Source of the DNA: Lautropia sp. SCN 70-15
Lineage (GTDB): Bacteria; Pseudomonadota; Gammaproteobacteria; Burkholderiales; Burkholderiaceae_E
Length of the DNA: 28,901 bases
NCBI GenBank assembly: GCA_001724315.1
Contig: MEEC01000025.1
Location: 1-28,901, forward strand
Reading direction: 5' to 3'
This document shows positions 26,137 to 28,901 of the stretch, piece after piece. A program made the position numbers and the translations under genes. Under the pieces are notes generated by a model. The model did not search any database. It was not told the DNA's origin and was given only the letters and a program-made list of their open reading frames with translations. The stretch's first letter is position 1, and each line of letters opens with the position of its first letter.

Positions 26137-26958
26137 ATGGCTGCAGGCGCCAACGCACCCACCGCGTCCGAATACATCGTTCACCATCTGGCGCACCTGA
26201 ACACTTCGGGTTCGGCCCAGAAGAACATCGTCGATTTCTCGATCATCAACATCGACACCGTCTTCTGGTCGGTGCTGCTCGGTGCCCTGATGTGCTTCTT
26301 CATGTACCGCGCCGCGCGCATGGTGCAGGTGGGCGCCCCGGGCCGCTTCGTCGGCGCGGTCGAGTCGCTGGTCGAGTTCGTCCACGAGCAGGCCCGCAGC
26401 ATCGTCCACGGCGACATCCGGATGATCGCGCCGCTCGCGCTCACCGCCTTCGTCTGGATCGTCCTGATGAACGCGATGGACCTGCTGCCGGTCGACCTGC
26501 TGCCGCGCATGGGCGAGCTGGTCGGCATCCACTACATGCGGGTCGTGCCCACCGCCGACCTGAACGGCACGCTGTCGATGTCCATCGTCGTGCTGGGCGC
26601 GTCGATCTACTACGGCATCAAGGTCAAGCACCCGGGCGGCTTCGTCAAGGAGCTGTTCTCGGCGCCCTTCGGCGCGAACGTCTTCGTGGCGCCGTTCAAC
26701 TTCATCCTCAACCTGATCGAGTACGCGGCCAAGACCGTCTCGCTCGGGATGCGACTGTTCGGGAACATGTTCGCCGGCGAGCTGGTGTTCATGCTGATCG
26801 CACTGCTCGGCGGCGCCGCCACCTGGTGGACCTTCGGGCTGCATTTCCTGACCGGCCTCGGCTGGGCGATCTTCCACATCCTGATCATCACGCTTCAGGG
26901 CTTCATCTTCATGATGCTCACGCTCGTCTACATCGGGCAGGCTCACGAAGGCCACTGA
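26137..26958 (+). CDS. atpB: F0 ATP synthase subunit a
   Basis: A 273-residue subunit a, the proton-channel stator of F0. The essential Arg is Arg206 in SLGMRLFGNMFAGE, and the final membrane helices (LIITLQGFIFMMLTLVYIGQA) are typical. The cytoplasmic/periplasmic N-terminus begins MAAGANAPTASEYIVHHLAH. ATG 26137 fits the family N-terminus; an extension back to 26059 would overlap atpI and is unlikely. It is followed after 55 bases by atpE. It works in the inner membrane with the AtpE ring and AtpF. Confidence 0.96.
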   Translation: MAAGANAPTASEYIVHHLAHLNTSGSAQKNIVDFSIINIDTVFWSVLLGALMCFFMYRAARMVQVGAPGRFVGAVESLVEFVHEQARSIVHGDIRMIAPLALTAFVWIVLMNAMDLLPVDLLPRMGELVGIHYMRVVPTADLNGTLSMSIVVLGASIYYGIKVKHPGGFVKELFSAPFGANVFVAPFNFILNLIEYAAKTVSLGMRLFGNMFAGELVFMLIALLGGAATWWTFGLHFLTGLGWAIFHILIITLQGFIFMMLTLVYIGQAHEGH

Positions 26959-27013
26959 TCCCGTTCGTTCAATCGTTCCCAAACCACTCTTACCTACCTA
27001 CTCAGGAGTAATC

Positions 27014-27256
27014 ATGACCAACGTTGCTCTCGTCGCCCTCGCTTGCGGTTTGATCATCAGCCTCGGCGCGCTCGGCGCCTGCCTCGGCATCGGCATGATG
27101 GGTGGCAAGTACATCGAAGCGGCTGCCCGCCAGCCCGAGCTGATGGACAAGCTGCAGACCAAGATGTTCCTGCTGGCCGGCCTGATCGACGCCGCCTTCC
27201 TGATCGGTGTCGGTATCGCGATGCTGTTCGCCTTCGCCAACCCGTTCGTCGGCTGA
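27014..27256 (+). CDS. atpE: F0 ATP synthase subunit c
   Basis: An 80-residue proteolipid hairpin. The first helix is glycine-rich (LGALGACLGIGMMGG), the polar loop is Arg39-Gln40-Pro41, and the proton-carrying carboxylate is Asp59 in LLAGLIDAAFLIGVG, as in proton-driven enzymes; no sodium-binding pattern (Gln/Glu/Ser-Thr) is seen. A strong AGGAG is 6 bases upstream, in keeping with the many copies needed for the ring. It sits between atpB and atpF. Confidence 0.97.
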   Translation: MTNVALVALACGLIISLGALGACLGIGMMGGKYIEAAARQPELMDKLQTKMFLLAGLIDAAFLIGVGIAMLFAFANPFVG

Positions 27257-27297
27257 AGCACGCACAGATCCCGTCAACCGACTGAAGGAGGACCGTC

Positions 27298-27771
27298 GTG
27301 AATCTGAACGCGACGCTCATCGTCCAGATCGTCGTCTTCCTCGCGCTCTGGTGGTTCACCGCCAAGTTCGTCTGGCCGCCGATCACCAAGACGCTCGACG
27401 AGCGGTCCAAGCGGATCGCCGAGGGTCTTGCGGCTGCGGACAAGGCGCGTGCCGACCTGGCCGCCGCCGAAAAGCGCGTCGAGCAGGAGCTGAAGATGGC
27501 TCGCGCCGGCGCCGCCGAAGTCCGCGGCACTGCCGAGAAGCAGGCCGCCGGCATCGTCGAGAAGGCCCGCGAGGAAGCCAACGCGATCATCGCGGCCGCC
27601 CGCAAGTCGGCCGAGGAAGAGGCTGCCCTGGCTGCCCAGAAGGCGCGCGAGCAATTGCGCGAACAGGTCGCGCAACTGGCCGTCGCCGGTGCCGAGCGCA
27701 TCCTGCGCAAGGAAATCGACGCCAGCCGGCATGCCGAGCTTCTGAACAACCTGAAGAACGAGCTGCGCTGA
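27298..27771 (+). CDS. atpF: F0 ATP synthase subunit b
   Basis: A 157-residue peripheral-stalk subunit: one N-terminal membrane helix (about 7-29, LIVQIVVFLALWWFTAKFVW) and then a long charged helix rich in Ala, Glu, Lys and Arg that forms the dimeric coiled coil to the delta subunit. It starts with GTG at 27298-27300, supported by AAGGAGG 7 bases upstream. Length matches E. coli AtpF (156). The stop is one base before the atpH ATG. Confidence 0.96.
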   Translation: MNLNATLIVQIVVFLALWWFTAKFVWPPITKTLDERSKRIAEGLAAADKARADLAAAEKRVEQELKMARAGAAEVRGTAEKQAAGIVEKAREEANAIIAAARKSAEEEAALAAQKAREQLREQVAQLAVAGAERILRKEIDASRHAELLNNLKNELR

Positions 27772-27772
27772 C

Positions 27773-28306
27773 ATGGCCGAGTCGCTGACGATCGCCCGGC
27801 CCTACGCCGAGGCCGCTTTCAAGCTGGCGCGCGAACTGAACGCGCTGCCGTCGTGGTCCGAAGCGCTCGGCCGACTGGCCGTCGTGGCCGGCACCGAGGT
27901 CGCCCGCGAGCTGGTCGGCAATCCCCGGCTCACCACCGACCAGGTGGCGGGCCTGATCGCCGACTCCGCGGGCAAGCTGTCCGCCGAGCAGGTCAACTTC
28001 GTGCGCGTGCTGGCCGAGAACGAGCGGCTCACGGTCCTCCCCGAGATCGCCGACGCGTTCGAGGCCCTGCGCAACGCGCACGAGGGCGTGGTCGACGCGC
28101 AGGTCTCGTCGGCCTATCCGCTCGCCGACGACCAGCTCGCCGAGATCGTCGCGACACTCGAGCAGAAGTACGCCAGCAAGGTGAAGGCCACGGTGCACGT
28201 CGAGCCCGATCTGATCGGCGGCGTGTCGATCCGCATCGGCGACGAGGTGATCGACGCCTCGGTCCGGGGCAAGCTGGCCCAAATGGCCAGCGCGATGAAG
28301 CTTTAA
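27773..28306 (+). CDS. atpH: F1 ATP synthase subunit delta
   Basis: A 177-residue delta subunit that links the peripheral stalk to the F1 head. The N-terminal TIARPYAEAAFKLA and the C-terminal HVEPDLIGGVSIRIGDEVIDASVRG-type segment (quoted in part: DLIGGVSIRIGDEVID) are the family signatures, and the length equals the E. coli protein. It starts one base after the atpF stop (TGA-C-ATG), so it is translationally coupled. atpA follows after 18 bases. Confidence 0.96.
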   Translation: MAESLTIARPYAEAAFKLARELNALPSWSEALGRLAVVAGTEVARELVGNPRLTTDQVAGLIADSAGKLSAEQVNFVRVLAENERLTVLPEIADAFEALRNAHEGVVDAQVSSAYPLADDQLAEIVATLEQKYASKVKATVHVEPDLIGGVSIRIGDEVIDASVRGKLAQMASAMKL

Positions 28307-28324
28307 GGAATACAGGGGAATCTC

Positions 28325-28901
<577 letters not shown>

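Overview
The window is a GC-rich stretch of a bacterial chromosome, most likely a betaproteobacterium of the order Burkholderiales. The protein families, the very high G+C at third codon positions, and the run mnmG-rsmG-parA-parB followed by the F-type ATP synthase operon all point that way. The genus cannot be fixed from the sequence alone. No integrase, transposase, CRISPR array, tRNA or rRNA was seen, so this looks like resident chromosome and not a mobile island.

Layout. (1) 1-981: end of a hotdog-fold thioesterase and an SDR oxidoreductase, both on +. (2) 1020-4759, all on -: a PLP-dependent threonine/serine dehydratase, a DUF2817 metallopeptidase-like protein, a 58-residue membrane protein and an unrecognised 399-residue protein. 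(3) 5156-7060: a lone GTP-type PEP carboxykinase with a long leader. (4) 7121-11106 on -: IclR regulator, M20-type N-carbamoyl amino acid amidohydrolase, pdxA-type dehydrogenase and a CbiM-like membrane protein, tightly packed as an operon. (5) 11237-17286 on +, divergent from the IclR gene: CoA-acylating semialdehyde dehydrogenase (mmsA type), succinate-semialdehyde dehydrogenase type ALDH, zinc alcohol dehydrogenase and GMC flavoprotein. Together these suggest stepwise oxidation of an alcohol through an aldehyde to an acid or acyl-CoA. A perfect 16-bp palindrome sits between the divergent arms and is the natural operator candidate. (6) 17287-19666: a frameshifted L-2-hydroxyglutarate oxidase-like gene, a small DUF2892 membrane protein and three parS centromere sites. 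(7) 19667-24286: mnmG, rsmG, parA and parB, which handle tRNA wobble modification, 16S rRNA methylation and chromosome segregation. (8) 24293-25528 on -: a secreted HtrA/PDZ-like protein whose catalytic His and Asp appear to be lost. (9) 25695-28901: atpI, B, E, F, H and partial A, behind a good sigma70-type promoter.

The most noteworthy points are the three parS sites placed just upstream of mnmG (one between two metabolic genes), the probable pseudoprotease between parB and the atp operon, a GNGGE repeat insertion inside RsmG, the single-base frameshift in the FAD oxidoreductase, and the IclR/alcohol-oxidation divergon with its palindrome. I did not find a clearly new multigene system; the candidates below are graded accordingly.
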